A stretch of 14,855 nucleotides of DNA from an uncultured Collinsella sp. (GCA_958350755.1 CATWID010000046.1:1-14855), one strand, 5' to 3'; counted from the stretch's first letter, positions 1 to 7,371 are shown. The notes: a model not told the origin generated them from the sequence alone. Numbers and translations: made by a program.

Positions 1-341
1 AGGGGCGAAGCGCCGCCGAGCTTAAAGAGGATGCGCGCTATCGCGCCTGGGTAGACTCCTGGTGCGAGACGCGCTGCCCGCATGGCGAGGGCAAGAGCGA
101 TTTCACCCGCCGCGTCATCGCGGCGTTTCGGGAGGCGTGCGAATCGGAGCGCGCCCAGGGGAGTGGGCGCGCCGTCTTCGTCGTTCACGCGGGTACCGTG
201 AAAGCGCTGCTCTCCGAGCTAGCTGTCCCGAAAATGGGATACTTCGACGTGCATACCGAGCCGGGCGGCGCATGGGCCGCCACTTGGGATGGGCGCTGCC
301 TTCGCGACGTTCGCCCCGCTTCGGGGGGCGATGCCCGGTGA
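1..341 (+). CDS. cobC: Histidine phosphatase, C-terminal part; probable alpha-ribazole phosphatase (5' end outside window)
   Basis: The frame is open from the first full codon at position 3 to the TGA at 339-341, giving about 112 residues and no start, so the gene begins outside the window. The visible part fits the second half of a histidine-phosphatase (phosphoglycerate-mutase-like) fold: an aromatic-rich stretch RYRAWVDSW, then CPHGEGKSDFTRRV, which resembles the GES-type acidic loop, then AVFVVHAGTVKALLSEL, which carries the second catalytic histidine. The N-terminal RHG catalytic motif is not in the window. The stop overlaps the start of cbiB in TGATG, so it is translated with the B12 genes. 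In that setting the likely role is removal of phosphate from alpha-ribazole phosphate or from adenosylcobalamin phosphate at the end of nucleotide-loop assembly. The family is clear; the exact substrate is inferred from the neighbours, and another phosphatase role is possible. Confidence 0.72.
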   Translation, partial: GRSAAELKEDARYRAWVDSWCETRCPHGEGKSDFTRRVIAAFREACESERAQGSGRAVFVVHAGTVKALLSELAVPKMGYFDVHTEPGGAWAATWDGRCLRDVRPASGGDAR

Positions 342-1315
342 TGACGATTCTTGCCGTCGCCGCCGGGTTCGCGGCCGACCTTGCCTTCGGCGACCCGCGC
401 TGGCTTCCCCATCCCGTCGTCGCCATGGGGCGCGCGATCACGTGGGCCGAAGGCCGCCTGCGGCGCGCATTCCCGCAAACGTCCGCGGGCACGCGCGCCG
501 CAGGGCTTGTGCTCGCCGTGGCGCTTCCGCTTGCGTGTGGGCTTTTGACCTGGGTAATCCTGCATCTTTGCGGCATGGTTTACTCCGGCTTGCGCTTCGT
601 GGCCGAGGCATGGGCGAGCTATCAGATTCTCGCGGCATGCGAGCTGCGCCGCCAGAGCCTGGCCGTTGCCCGCGCGTTCTCGAAGGGCGGCCTTGTCGCG
701 GCGCGCGAAGCCGTCGGGCTCATCGTGGGACGTGACACGTCTGTTCTCGACGAGCAGGGCGTCGCGCGCGCCGCCGTGGAAACGGTGGCGGAGAACGCGA
801 GCGACGGTGTCATCGCGCCGCTTTTCTACCTTATGATCGGGGGTGCGCCCTTGGGCATGGCGTATAAGGCGGTGAACACGCTCGACAGCATGGTGGGCTA
901 CAAAAACGAGCGCTACATCGACTTCGGCTGCGCCTCGGCGCGCCTCGACGATGCGGTGAATTGGATCCCCTCGCGCTTATCGGCCCTGCTCATGATCGCC
1001 GTGTGCCCGATCGTCGGGCTCGACGCGCGCGGGGCGGCGCGCATCTGGCGCCGCGACAGGCGTCGCCATGCGAGCCCGAACGCGGCGCAGACCGAGTCAG
1101 CGTGCGCGGGCGCGCTCGGGCTGCGCCTGGCGGGACCCGCGGTGTATTTCGGCAAGCTCGTTGAGAAACCGACGATAGGAGACGCGTCCCGCGAAATCGA
1201 GTGGGGCGACATCGCCCGGGCGACAAGGCTCATGCTCGCTGCGTCCGTATGCGCGCTCGTCGTCTTCGGCGCCGCGCGCGCGGCGGTCGTGCTCGCCGTG
1301 GGGGCGATGGCATGA
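341..1315 (+). CDS. cbiB: Adenosylcobinamide-phosphate synthase CbiB
   Basis: This 324-residue integral membrane protein joins an aminopropanol (phosphate) arm to adenosylcobyric acid to give adenosylcobinamide (phosphate). The start ATG at 341 overlaps the preceding stop and gives the expected N-terminus MTILAVAAGFAADLAFGDP; the open frame extends further upstream, but that part only shadows cobC. Family hallmarks are DLAFGDPRWLPHPVVAMGR near residues 12-30, the block RDTSVLDEQGVARAAVETVAEN, then SDGVIAPLFYLMIGG and AYKAVNTLDSMVGYKNERY in the middle, and DAVNWIPSRLSALLM. Several hydrophobic segments are visible, including one at the extreme C-terminus. Its length is normal for the family. 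The last bases overlap the start of cobD (ATGA), so the two enzymes that make and attach the aminopropanol arm are translationally coupled. Confidence 0.95.
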   Translation: MTILAVAAGFAADLAFGDPRWLPHPVVAMGRAITWAEGRLRRAFPQTSAGTRAAGLVLAVALPLACGLLTWVILHLCGMVYSGLRFVAEAWASYQILAACELRRQSLAVARAFSKGGLVAAREAVGLIVGRDTSVLDEQGVARAAVETVAENASDGVIAPLFYLMIGGAPLGMAYKAVNTLDSMVGYKNERYIDFGCASARLDDAVNWIPSRLSALLMIAVCPIVGLDARGAARIWRRDRRRHASPNAAQTESACAGALGLRLAGPAVYFGKLVEKPTIGDASREIEWGDIARATRLMLAASVCALVVFGAARAAVVLAVGAMA

Positions 1316-2535
1316 GGGAAGACCACGCCGCGCCCCGGGCTGCCGGGGGGGTCCTGCACGCCCGTACGCATGGGGGCAGCGCGCAATCGCTCGGCATCGC
1401 TTGCGAAGGGGGCGCCTCCGACCTCATTGACTTCTCGGTGAACGTGAATCCGGCAGGCCCCTCGCCGCGCGCCGTCGCCGCAGCTTGCAAGGCGCTTTCT
1501 CGAATCGACGCCTACCCCGATAGGGAAAGCCTCGCCCTCGTTCGCGCCCTAGCGCGCGCCCAGGGCATTCCCGAAGATACTATCGTCTGCGGCGCGGGCG
1601 CGTCCGACATCATCTGGCGGCTCGCCGCGGCGGTGCGCCCGAAACGCCTCGTCGTGTGCGCGCCGACGTTCTCTGAATATGCGGAGGCGGCATCGTACTA
1701 CGGCGCATGCGTGCAGGAGTTCCCGCTCTCCGAAGCGGACGACTTCGACGTGCCTGCCTCCTTCGCCCGCGCGATCGAGGGGCCGAGAGACGTGGCGTAC
1801 CTCTGCAATCCGAACAACCCGACGGGGCGCCTCGTCGACCCCCGTGTGATCGATGCCGCGGCTTGTCGCTGCGAGCAGGTGGGCGCGCTGCTCGTCGTGG
1901 ACGAGTGCTTTCTCGGATTTGCGCCCGACGCCCGCGAAAGGAGCGTGGCCGCACGCGCCGCGTGTTCGCGCCATGTGGCCGTGCTCTCCGCGTTCACCAA
2001 GCTCTACGGAATGGCGGGGTTGCGGTTGGGATATCTGATCAGCGGAAACACCCAACTCATCGAGGGGATTCGCCGGGCGGGGCAGGCGTGGCCCGTCTCC
2101 TCGGTCGCCGAGGCCGCGGGCATCGCCGCCCTGGAGGACGTTGAATACGTCTCGCGCACGCGCGATGTATTGGCGGGCGAGCGAGCGTGGCTTTCCCACG
2201 AGCTCTCCTCGCTCGGGCTTTCCGTCGTGCCGTCGGATGCGAACTTCCTTTTAGTCCGCACGCCGGCGAAAGACATCCCCGAGCGCCTGTATAAACAGGG
2301 GGTTTTGGTCCGCACGTGCGACTCGTTTTCGGTACTGTCCCGTTTCTGGTGCCGCGTCGCGGTGCGCACGCGCAAGGAGAATGCCCGGCTTGCGATGGCG
2401 TTCGGCCGTGCGCTTCGGGCGGAAGGCGCATCGGGCGAAGGCGAACCCGACGAACGGGGCGGCGCTTCTTTCAGCGGCGCTATGGCGGGCGCGGATGGCC
2501 GAGGCTCGGCGAAGGAGGTCGATACCCGTGGGTAG
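1312..2535 (+). CDS. cobD: L-threonine-O-3-phosphate decarboxylase (PLP-dependent, CobD type)
   Basis: This 407-residue class I/II aminotransferase-fold enzyme most likely decarboxylates threonine phosphate to (R)-1-amino-2-propanol phosphate, the arm used by CbiB. The ATG at 1312 overlaps the cbiB stop in ATGA. Visible features are HGG at 20-22 (typical of CobD N-termini), DFSVNVNPAGPS (40-51), AYPD (67-70), NPNNPTGR (166-173), DECFLGF (197-203) and SAFTKLYGMAGLRLGY, with the PLP-binding Lys230 and the phosphate-binding arginine of LRLGY. It could be mistaken for histidinol-phosphate aminotransferase, its close relative, but the HGG start and B12 context favour CobD. After the final helix there is a Gly/Ala/acidic low-complexity tail of roughly 35 residues, which makes the protein longer than the usual 360 or so. 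The end overlaps cbiP by 8 bases. Confidence 0.92.
   Translation: MREDHAAPRAAGGVLHARTHGGSAQSLGIACEGGASDLIDFSVNVNPAGPSPRAVAAACKALSRIDAYPDRESLALVRALARAQGIPEDTIVCGAGASDIIWRLAAAVRPKRLVVCAPTFSEYAEAASYYGACVQEFPLSEADDFDVPASFARAIEGPRDVAYLCNPNNPTGRLVDPRVIDAAACRCEQVGALLVVDECFLGFAPDARERSVAARAACSRHVAVLSAFTKLYGMAGLRLGYLISGNTQLIEGIRRAGQAWPVSSVAEAAGIAALEDVEYVSRTRDVLAGERAWLSHELSSLGLSVVPSDANFLLVRTPAKDIPERLYKQGVLVRTCDSFSVLSRFWCRVAVRTRKENARLAMAFGRALRAEGASGEGEPDERGGASFSGAMAGADGRGSAKEVDTRG
2512..2519 (+). promoter_or_regulatory. Strong ribosome binding site deciding the cbiP GTG start
   Basis: AAGGAGGT lies inside the 3' end of cobD and ends 8 bases before GTG at 2528. It supports the GTG start over the in-frame ATG at 2549, which would cut into the nucleotide-binding N-terminus. 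It also explains efficient translation of cbiP despite its overlap with cobD. Confidence 0.75.
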
Positions 2536-4027
2536 GGCGAAGCCCATCATGATCCAGGGCACCATGTCGAACGCGGGGAAGAGCCTGCTTGCGGCTGGGC
2601 TGTGCCGCGTGCTTTCGCAGGACGGCCTGCGCGTGGCTCCCTTCAAGAGCCAGAACATGGCACTCAACAGCGGTGTCACGGCCGACGGGCTCGAGATGGG
2701 GCGCGCCCAGATCATGCAGGCCGAGGCGTGCGGCATCGCGCCCGACGTGCGCATGAACCCCATCCTGCTCAAGCCCGAAAGCGGCCACCGAAGCCAGCTC
2801 ATCGTGGCCGGCAAGGCGCAGGGAGCCTTCGCTGCGAGGGACTACTTCGCGCGAAAGAAGGCGCTCATGCCGCAGATTTTGGAGGCGTTCGATTCGCTCG
2901 CGGAGGAAAACGACGTCATCGTCATCGAGGGCGCCGGCAGCCCCGCCGAAATCAACCTTGCCGAAAACGACATCGTCAACATGGGGCTCGCGCGCGCCGT
3001 GTCCTCCCCCGTGCTGCTCGCGGGCGACATCGACCCAGGCGGGGTGTTTGCCCAGCTCTACGGCACGGTCGCGCTCCTTGCGCCCGAGGACCGCGCGCTT
3101 TTGCGGGGGCTTGTGGTGAACAAGTTCCGCGGCGATGTGGAAATCCTGCGCCCGGGTTTGGCCCCGCTCGAGAAGATGTGCGGGGTTCCCGTCGTGGGGG
3201 TCGTGCCGTATCTTACGCTCGACCTGGACGACGAGGACTCGCTCGCGCCGCGCCTATCTGCCCGCGAGGCGCGCGGCGTCATCGACGTCGCCGTCGTGCG
3301 TCTTCCGCATCTGTCGAACTTCACCGACTTCGACCCGCTTTCGCGCGTGCCCGGCGTGGGCGTGCGCTACGTTTCCTCGACGACCGATCTGGGCCGACCC
3401 GACCTGGTGGTGCTTCCCGGCTCGAAGACTACGCTCGACGACGCGCGCTGGCTTGCGGCTAGCGGCATCGGAGCCTGTGTACGCGCGCTTTCGGGCGCGG
3501 GCACGCCGGTGCTCGGCATATGCGGAGGCTACCAGCTTTTGGGAGACGAGCTTTCCGACCCGCACGGCAGGGAAGGCGCTGGCACCGCGCGCGGGCTCGG
3601 GCTCATCCCTGCAAGTACGGTGTTCAAGGAGGAAAAGCGCCTCGCCCAGTCGACACTGCGCATCACGGGCGCCCAAGGCGCGTTTTCGGTGTGGAACGGC
3701 ATGACGGCGCGCGGGTACGAGATTCACGACGGCGAAACGACCGTCTCCTGCGCTCCTGCGGGCACTATTGGCGGCAAACCGGAAGGCGCGGCCTGCGGAA
3801 ACGTGTTCGGAACCTATCTCCACGGCCTGTTCGACGAACCGGGGGTTGTGCTCGCCCTCGCGCGCTCGCTCGCGCGCATGCGCGGCCTGCCCGAGAGCGT
3901 CGTGGGTGCTGCGGGCGCGGCGTCTGCGGCCGATCACCGTGCGCGCGAGTTCGACCGCCTGGCCGACGTCGTGCGCGGGGTGCTCGACATGGAGTATGTC
4001 TACCGCATTATCGAGGAGGGCGTATGA
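2528..4027 (+). CDS. cbiP: Cobyric acid synthase CbiP/CobQ (glutamine-dependent amidase)
   Basis: This 499-residue cytoplasmic enzyme uses glutamine and ATP to amidate the b, d, e and g side chains of adenosylcobyrinic acid a,c-diamide. The N-terminal synthetase domain has IQGTMSNAGKS (about 9-19), PFKSQNMALNSGV, MNPILLKPES, VIEGAGSPAEINL (132-144) and GDIDPGGVFAQLYGT. The family signature HLSNFTDFDPL is at 261-271. The C-terminal glutaminase domain follows: VLPGSKTT, then VLGICGGYQLLG with nucleophile Cys332, GYEIHDGET, and GTYLHGLFD with His432. Length matches the family. GTG at 2528 is chosen as start because of the AAGGAGGT eight bases upstream. The stop TGA overlaps the cobO ATG. CobB/CbiA a,c-diamide synthase is related but lacks this combination of motifs. 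Confidence 0.96.
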   Translation: MGRAKPIMIQGTMSNAGKSLLAAGLCRVLSQDGLRVAPFKSQNMALNSGVTADGLEMGRAQIMQAEACGIAPDVRMNPILLKPESGHRSQLIVAGKAQGAFAARDYFARKKALMPQILEAFDSLAEENDVIVIEGAGSPAEINLAENDIVNMGLARAVSSPVLLAGDIDPGGVFAQLYGTVALLAPEDRALLRGLVVNKFRGDVEILRPGLAPLEKMCGVPVVGVVPYLTLDLDDEDSLAPRLSAREARGVIDVAVVRLPHLSNFTDFDPLSRVPGVGVRYVSSTTDLGRPDLVVLPGSKTTLDDARWLAASGIGACVRALSGAGTPVLGICGGYQLLGDELSDPHGREGAGTARGLGLIPASTVFKEEKRLAQSTLRITGAQGAFSVWNGMTARGYEIHDGETTVSCAPAGTIGGKPEGAACGNVFGTYLHGLFDEPGVVLALARSLARMRGLPESVVGAAGAASAADHRAREFDRLADVVRGVLDMEYVYRIIEEGV

Positions 4028-4539
4028 TCCACGTGTATCATGGCGACGGCAAAGGCAAGACCACGGCGGCGATGGGCCTCGCCCTTCGCATGCTCGCTGC
4101 AGGCCGCCGCGTCGTCGTCGTGCAGTTCCTGAAAGACGGCGAAAGCGGGGAGGTGCGCCTGCTCGCCGAGCATTTCGGCGTGCCCGTGTTCGCGGGGAAG
4201 GTGTCGGACAAGTTTACCTGGTCGATGACGTCGGAAGAACTTGCCGCGACGTGCGAGCTGCACGATGGGAACCTCGCTTCCGCGCTCGCCGAGCTCGAGG
4301 GCGCGCAAGAGGGACTGCTCGTGCTCGACGAGGCACTCGACGCGCTTTCGAAGGGGCTTGTCGACGAGGCGCTCGTGGACCGCGCGCTCGATATGTCCGC
4401 GCGCGGCGTCGAAGTAGCGCTCACCGGGCGCGCGCCTTCCCGCAAGATCGTGGAGATGGCCGACTACATAACCGAGATGCGGTGCGAGAAACATCCCTAC
4501 GAGCAGGGGATATGTGCAAGGGAAGGAGTGGAGTACTAG
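4024..4539 (+). CDS. cobO: Corrinoid (cob(I)alamin) adenosyltransferase, CobA/BtuR/CobO family
   Basis: This 171-residue enzyme transfers the adenosyl group of ATP to the cobalt of reduced corrinoids. The P-loop GDGKGKTTAA sits right at the N-terminus (residues 7-16), followed by VVVQFLKDGESGE, KFTWSMT, LLVLDEALDAL (Walker B-like), VALTGRAPS and the family tail ADYITEMRCEKHPYEQGICA with AREGVEY at the end. It lacks the N-terminal extension of the E. coli BtuR form, as do many short homologues. The ATG at 4024 overlaps the cbiP stop in ATGA and the stop abuts the cbiC ATG. Adenosylation must precede the CbiP step, so its place beside cbiP is sensible. The PduO and EutT adenosyltransferase families are unrelated and do not fit. 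Confidence 0.95.
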   Translation: MIHVYHGDGKGKTTAAMGLALRMLAAGRRVVVVQFLKDGESGEVRLLAEHFGVPVFAGKVSDKFTWSMTSEELAATCELHDGNLASALAELEGAQEGLLVLDEALDALSKGLVDEALVDRALDMSARGVEVALTGRAPSRKIVEMADYITEMRCEKHPYEQGICAREGVEY

Positions 4540-5181
4540 ATGGATTCCAAGGAGATGGCGCCCGGCGACATCGAGCGGCGCAGCTTCGAGATCATCACCG
4601 AAGAGCTCGGCGGCCGCACGTTCCCGCCGCTCGAAGAGCCCGTCGTGAAGCGCGTCATCCACACCACTGCCGACTTCTCGTACGCCGATTCTCTCGTGTT
4701 CACCCATGACGCCGCGCACTGTGCGCTCGACGCACTGCGCGCAGGGGCCACGGTGCTCACCGACACGAACATGGCGCTTGCAGGCATAAGCAAGCCCGCG
4801 CTCGCGAAGCTCGGCTGCAAGGCCGTGTGCTACATGGCCGACCCTGATGTCGCCGCGGCTGCGCGCGCCGCGGGCACGACTCGCGCCGTTGCGAGCATGG
4901 ACAAAGCTTGCGGCATCGAGGGTCCGCTCATCGTGGCCGTCGGCAACGCTCCCACAGCACTTCTGCGCCTCGCCGAGCTCATGGACGCGGGGAAGATCGC
5001 GCCCGCGCTCGTCGTTGGGGTGCCGGTCGGGTTTGTGAACGTGGTCGAGGCGAAAGAGGAGCTACTCGCACGACGCGTGCCGGCCATCGTCGCGAGGGGT
5101 CGCAAGGGCGGCTCGACCGTGGCGGCTGCCATTATGAACGCGCTGCTCTACCAGATCACGCGCACAGGCGGCCCGAAGTGA
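4540..5181 (+). CDS. cbiC: Precorrin-8X / cobalt-precorrin-8 methylmutase CbiC
   Basis: This 213-residue enzyme moves a methyl group from C-11 to C-12 of the corrin ring to give hydrogenobyrinate or cobyrinate. It is recognised by IERRSFEII near residue 11, the catalytic-histidine segment RVIHTTADFSYAD (His41), then ALRAGATVLTDTNMALAGI, AVGNAPTALLRL, VVGVPVGFVNVVEAKEEL and the C-terminal RGRKGGSTVAAAIMNALLY. The start directly follows the cobO stop, with GGAAGGAG at 4521-4528 as ribosome binding site. The fold is shared by the aerobic (CobH) and anaerobic (CbiC) forms. The anaerobic name is used because the host looks like a strict anaerobe, which is an inference. Confidence 0.95.
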   Translation: MDSKEMAPGDIERRSFEIITEELGGRTFPPLEEPVVKRVIHTTADFSYADSLVFTHDAAHCALDALRAGATVLTDTNMALAGISKPALAKLGCKAVCYMADPDVAAAARAAGTTRAVASMDKACGIEGPLIVAVGNAPTALLRLAELMDAGKIAPALVVGVPVGFVNVVEAKEELLARRVPAIVARGRKGGSTVAAAIMNALLYQITRTGGPK

Positions 5182-5951
5182 CGGCGCCCGCATCCGCGCC
5201 GGCGCTGCGCATCTTCGCCGGCACCACCGAGGGCCGCCTTCTGTGCGAATGGGCGAGCGGGGCGGGCATCCCCGCCCGTGCCTACGCGGCAACCGAGTAC
5301 GGAGGCGAGCTTTTGGGCGAGCTTCCGGGCATCGAGGTGCATGCGGGCAGGCTCGACGAGGCCGACATGGAGTGCGAGCTTTCTGGCGCGCGCATCGTTG
5401 TCGACGCCACGCACCCCTTCGCTACGCTCGCAAGCGGCAACATCCGGGCCGCTTCGCTCGCCGTGGGTGCACGATGCCTGCGCCTTGCGCGCCCGGTCGA
5501 GGCGCTGCCCAAAGGCATCGTGTCGGTCGCGTCGATCGCCTGCGCGGCGCGCTTTCTCTCCGAGAACCCGGGTCGCGCTCTTCTCACGACGGGGAGCAAG
5601 GAGCTTGCTCCCTACACGCGCGTCGCCGATTTCGCGGAGCGCTTCTTCGTGCGCGTGCTCCCGCTGCCCAGTGCTATAACGAAGTGCATCGACGCGGGGT
5701 TTTCGCCGTCGCACGTCATCGGCATGCAGGGGCCCTTCACCCGCGAGCTCAACGAGGCGATGCTTCGGCAGGTGGGCGCCCAGTGGCTTGTGACCAAGGA
5801 CTCGGGAACCGTAGGCGGCACGGCCGAGAAGCTCGCCTCCGCGCGCGACGTGGGAGCGCACTGCATCGTGGTCACCCGTCCCGCCGAGGGAAGCGGGGCC
5901 CTTTCGCTTCGGGAAGTGGAAGACGCGCTCTTACGGGAGTTCGCGCGCTAG
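5178..5951 (+). CDS. cbiJ: Precorrin-6A / cobalt-precorrin-6A reductase CbiJ (CobK)
   Basis: This 257-residue NAD(P)H-dependent enzyme reduces a double bond of the corrin macrocycle. It is recognised by IFAGTTEGRLL (12-22) at the N-terminal nucleotide-binding strand, VVDATHPFA (74-82), LLTTGSKELAPY, RVLPLPSAI, GMQGPFTRELNEAML and WLVTKDSGTVGGTAEKL. The GTG start at 5178 overlaps the cbiC stop as GTGA; no better in-frame start is consistent with the usual N-terminus. It is the last gene of the B12 cluster in this window. Downstream comes a short non-coding junction and then genes in the opposite direction. The catalysed step directly follows from products of ring-methylating enzymes that are not encoded here. 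Confidence 0.93.
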   Translation: MTAPASAPALRIFAGTTEGRLLCEWASGAGIPARAYAATEYGGELLGELPGIEVHAGRLDEADMECELSGARIVVDATHPFATLASGNIRAASLAVGARCLRLARPVEALPKGIVSVASIACAARFLSENPGRALLTTGSKELAPYTRVADFAERFFVRVLPLPSAITKCIDAGFSPSHVIGMQGPFTRELNEAMLRQVGAQWLVTKDSGTVGGTAEKLASARDVGAHCIVVTRPAEGSGALSLREVEDALLREFAR

Positions 5952-6156
5952 GCGCTTGCCGCGCCTGCGCGCCCTCCCGCCCGCGAGGAGGAGCGCCCCG
6001 AGCAAGCTTGACCCGTACAAGCCCGTCATCCATCAATAGCTCGAGGACGACGCCCAGAACTGGCGCAAACAGCCCTTCAATAAGTTGCGGTGAAATAGTG
6101 TCTGTTTTTGCTGCTAGATAGCATATGGGGGTGGCTTACTGGTAGCTGGTGGTGGC
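5952..6156. other. Convergent intergenic junction between B12 operon and exporter operon
   Basis: This 205-base gap lies between the cbiJ stop and the stop of the convergent permease gene. It contains the transposase relic, an AT-richer stretch at about 6073-6125 and one copy of a short duplication. No hairpin followed by a T-run is present for either operon. Composition changes across this interval from extremely GC-rich to moderate. Confidence 0.7.
5986..6072 (+). pseudogene. Decayed IS21-type (IstA-like) transposase fragment
   Basis: In the frame starting at 5986 the translation reads RRSAPSKLDPYKPVIHQ, then a TAG stop at 6037-6039, then LEDDAQNWRKQ. This resembles my recollection of the IstA transposase segment around SKLDPYKPVI(D/H)QWLEDD...RKQ of IS21-family elements, with the tryptophan replaced by a stop. 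Similarity fades after about 6072, and no other part of istA and no istB gene is visible nearby. It is therefore a short dead relic, not an active element. The identification rests on a motif of about 25 residues remembered from the family and is moderately certain. Confidence 0.5.
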
Positions 6157-6167
6157 TTACTGGTAGC
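6130..6167. repeat. Imperfect 21-bp tandem duplication spanning the permease stop codon
   Basis: The 17-base sequence GGTGGCTTACTGGTAGC occurs at 6130-6146 and again at 6151-6167, a period of 21 bases. Read on the - strand, the gene ends TAC CAG TAA at the second copy, and the first copy repeats TAC CAG TAA in the same frame seven codons later. The gene therefore has a duplicated, in-frame second stop. Confidence 0.85.
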
Positions 6168-7371
6168 GTAGGCACTCCACCGGGTTGAGCTTTGCCGCGC
6201 GGCGAGCGGGGTAGAAGCCAAAGATTACGCCGATGCCGACGGAGACGCCGAAGGCCAGCAGCACCGTGGCGATTGAAAAGCTCGGTGTGATCTCCCCACT
6301 GGCACCGAGCTCGTTGAGAACCCCTGATCCTGCGGCAAACATCGCGAGGCCCCAGGCCAGCAGATAGCCAATCAGGACACCCAGCAGGCCACCGGTGACG
6401 CACAGCGCCGAGGACTCGGCCAAAAACTGCGCGGTGATATCGCGGCGACTGGCGCCCAAGGCACGGCGAATACCGATCTCGCGGATGCGCTCAGTCACGT
6501 TGGTAAGCATCATATTCATAATGCCGATTCCGCCGACAAGCAGTGAGATACTGGCGACAGCGCCCATGATGAGCGAGAAGGCGCCCATAAACGAGTTGAG
6601 TGCATCGATGGCGCTTTTCATGGAGGTCGCCGATACGCTGTCGTACTCATCATCCTCCGAGATGCCCTTCATCGCGCGCACCTTAGACTCGATGGTCTTG
6701 CAGAGCTCGTCCATGTCTGTGCCCTCGGCGGCAAGTGCCGTCACGCTGGGAAATGAAGGATTCTCGTCGCCAAACAGGCCGGAGATGGTTTCGCGTGGCA
6801 TATACAGCGTGAGCGAGCCCATGGAGTCGCTGCCGCCATCAATCACGCCTACAATCTGCACCTCGCCGTTGGACACTTTGATGGTTTTTCCCAGCGCATC
6901 CTGTTCGTTGCCGTAAAGCTGATCGGCGCCGCCGCGGCTGATGAGCGCCACGCGCGAGCCTGCCTTTGACTCGACATCGGTGTAGGTGCGCCCCGCAACG
7001 AGCTTACTGGCACCCACGGCGTCGAGCATGTCGCTATCGACACCCTGTGCCATGACGGTATAGCTTTTATCGCCGGTCTTATACTCGGTATACGCGCTTT
7101 TGACAATGCCGATCTGTTCTATCTGCGGCACCAGTTTTTTAAGCTTCTGGACGTCAGAATCAGAGAGTTCTTGGGACGAATAGATCTGAACCATGCGAGC
7201 TGCGTTGAGGCCCAGGCTGTTGACCAAGCTGTTTTGGATGCCGCCGATGAGCGAAGTCATGGCAATGACCGAGGCGATGCCGATGACAATGCCCAGGATG
7301 GTGAGCAGGCTGCGCCCCTTGTTGGCCTCGAGCGAGTGAAGGGCTTCCTGGATAAGATCGCGGGCGCTCAT
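6157..7371 (-). CDS. ABC exporter permease, MacB/YknZ (FtsX-like) family
   Basis: This 404-residue membrane component belongs to a MacB-type exporter. The order of segments is typical: an N-terminal helix (about 20-42, GRSLLTILGIVIGIASVIAM), a large extracytoplasmic MacB-type domain (about 45-260), then three C-terminal helices at about 263-288, 326-348 and 366-386. Hallmarks are GGIGIMNMMLTNVTERIREI followed by GIRRALGASRRDI, and the end FYPARRAAKLNPVECLRYQ. The ATG at 7371 overlaps the ATPase stop in ATGA and has AAAGGAG upstream, so it is coupled to the ATPase gene. Proteins of this group use ATP hydrolysis in the cytoplasm to drive extracytoplasmic movement rather than carrying substrate through a pore. 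The substrate is not evident: peptides, antibiotics and toxins are all known for relatives. Confidence 0.92.
   Translation of the reverse strand: MSARDLIQEALHSLEANKGRSLLTILGIVIGIASVIAMTSLIGGIQNSLVNSLGLNAARMVQIYSSQELSDSDVQKLKKLVPQIEQIGIVKSAYTEYKTGDKSYTVMAQGVDSDMLDAVGASKLVAGRTYTDVESKAGSRVALISRGGADQLYGNEQDALGKTIKVSNGEVQIVGVIDGGSDSMGSLTLYMPRETISGLFGDENPSFPSVTALAAEGTDMDELCKTIESKVRAMKGISEDDEYDSVSATSMKSAIDALNSFMGAFSLIMGAVASISLLVGGIGIMNMMLTNVTERIREIGIRRALGASRRDITAQFLAESSALCVTGGLLGVLIGYLLAWGLAMFAAGSGVLNELGASGEITPSFSIATVLLAFGVSVGIGVIFGFYPARRAAKLNPVECLRYQ

Noticed and set aside
1312..2535. Histidinol-phosphate aminotransferase (HisC) as identity
   Set aside because: The fold is shared, but the HGG N-terminus and location between cbiB and cbiP fit threonine-phosphate decarboxylase better.
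5951..5997. Possible terminator hairpin after cbiJ (GGCGCT / AGCGCC with inner CCTCC / GGAGG)
   Set aside because: The pairing leaves a large one-sided bulge and no T-run follows, so it is not a convincing intrinsic terminator.
5243..6121. 292-codon frame overlapping cbiJ and running into the junction
   Set aside because: Most of it is an out-of-frame shadow of cbiJ, with Arg/Gly-rich composition and no domain.
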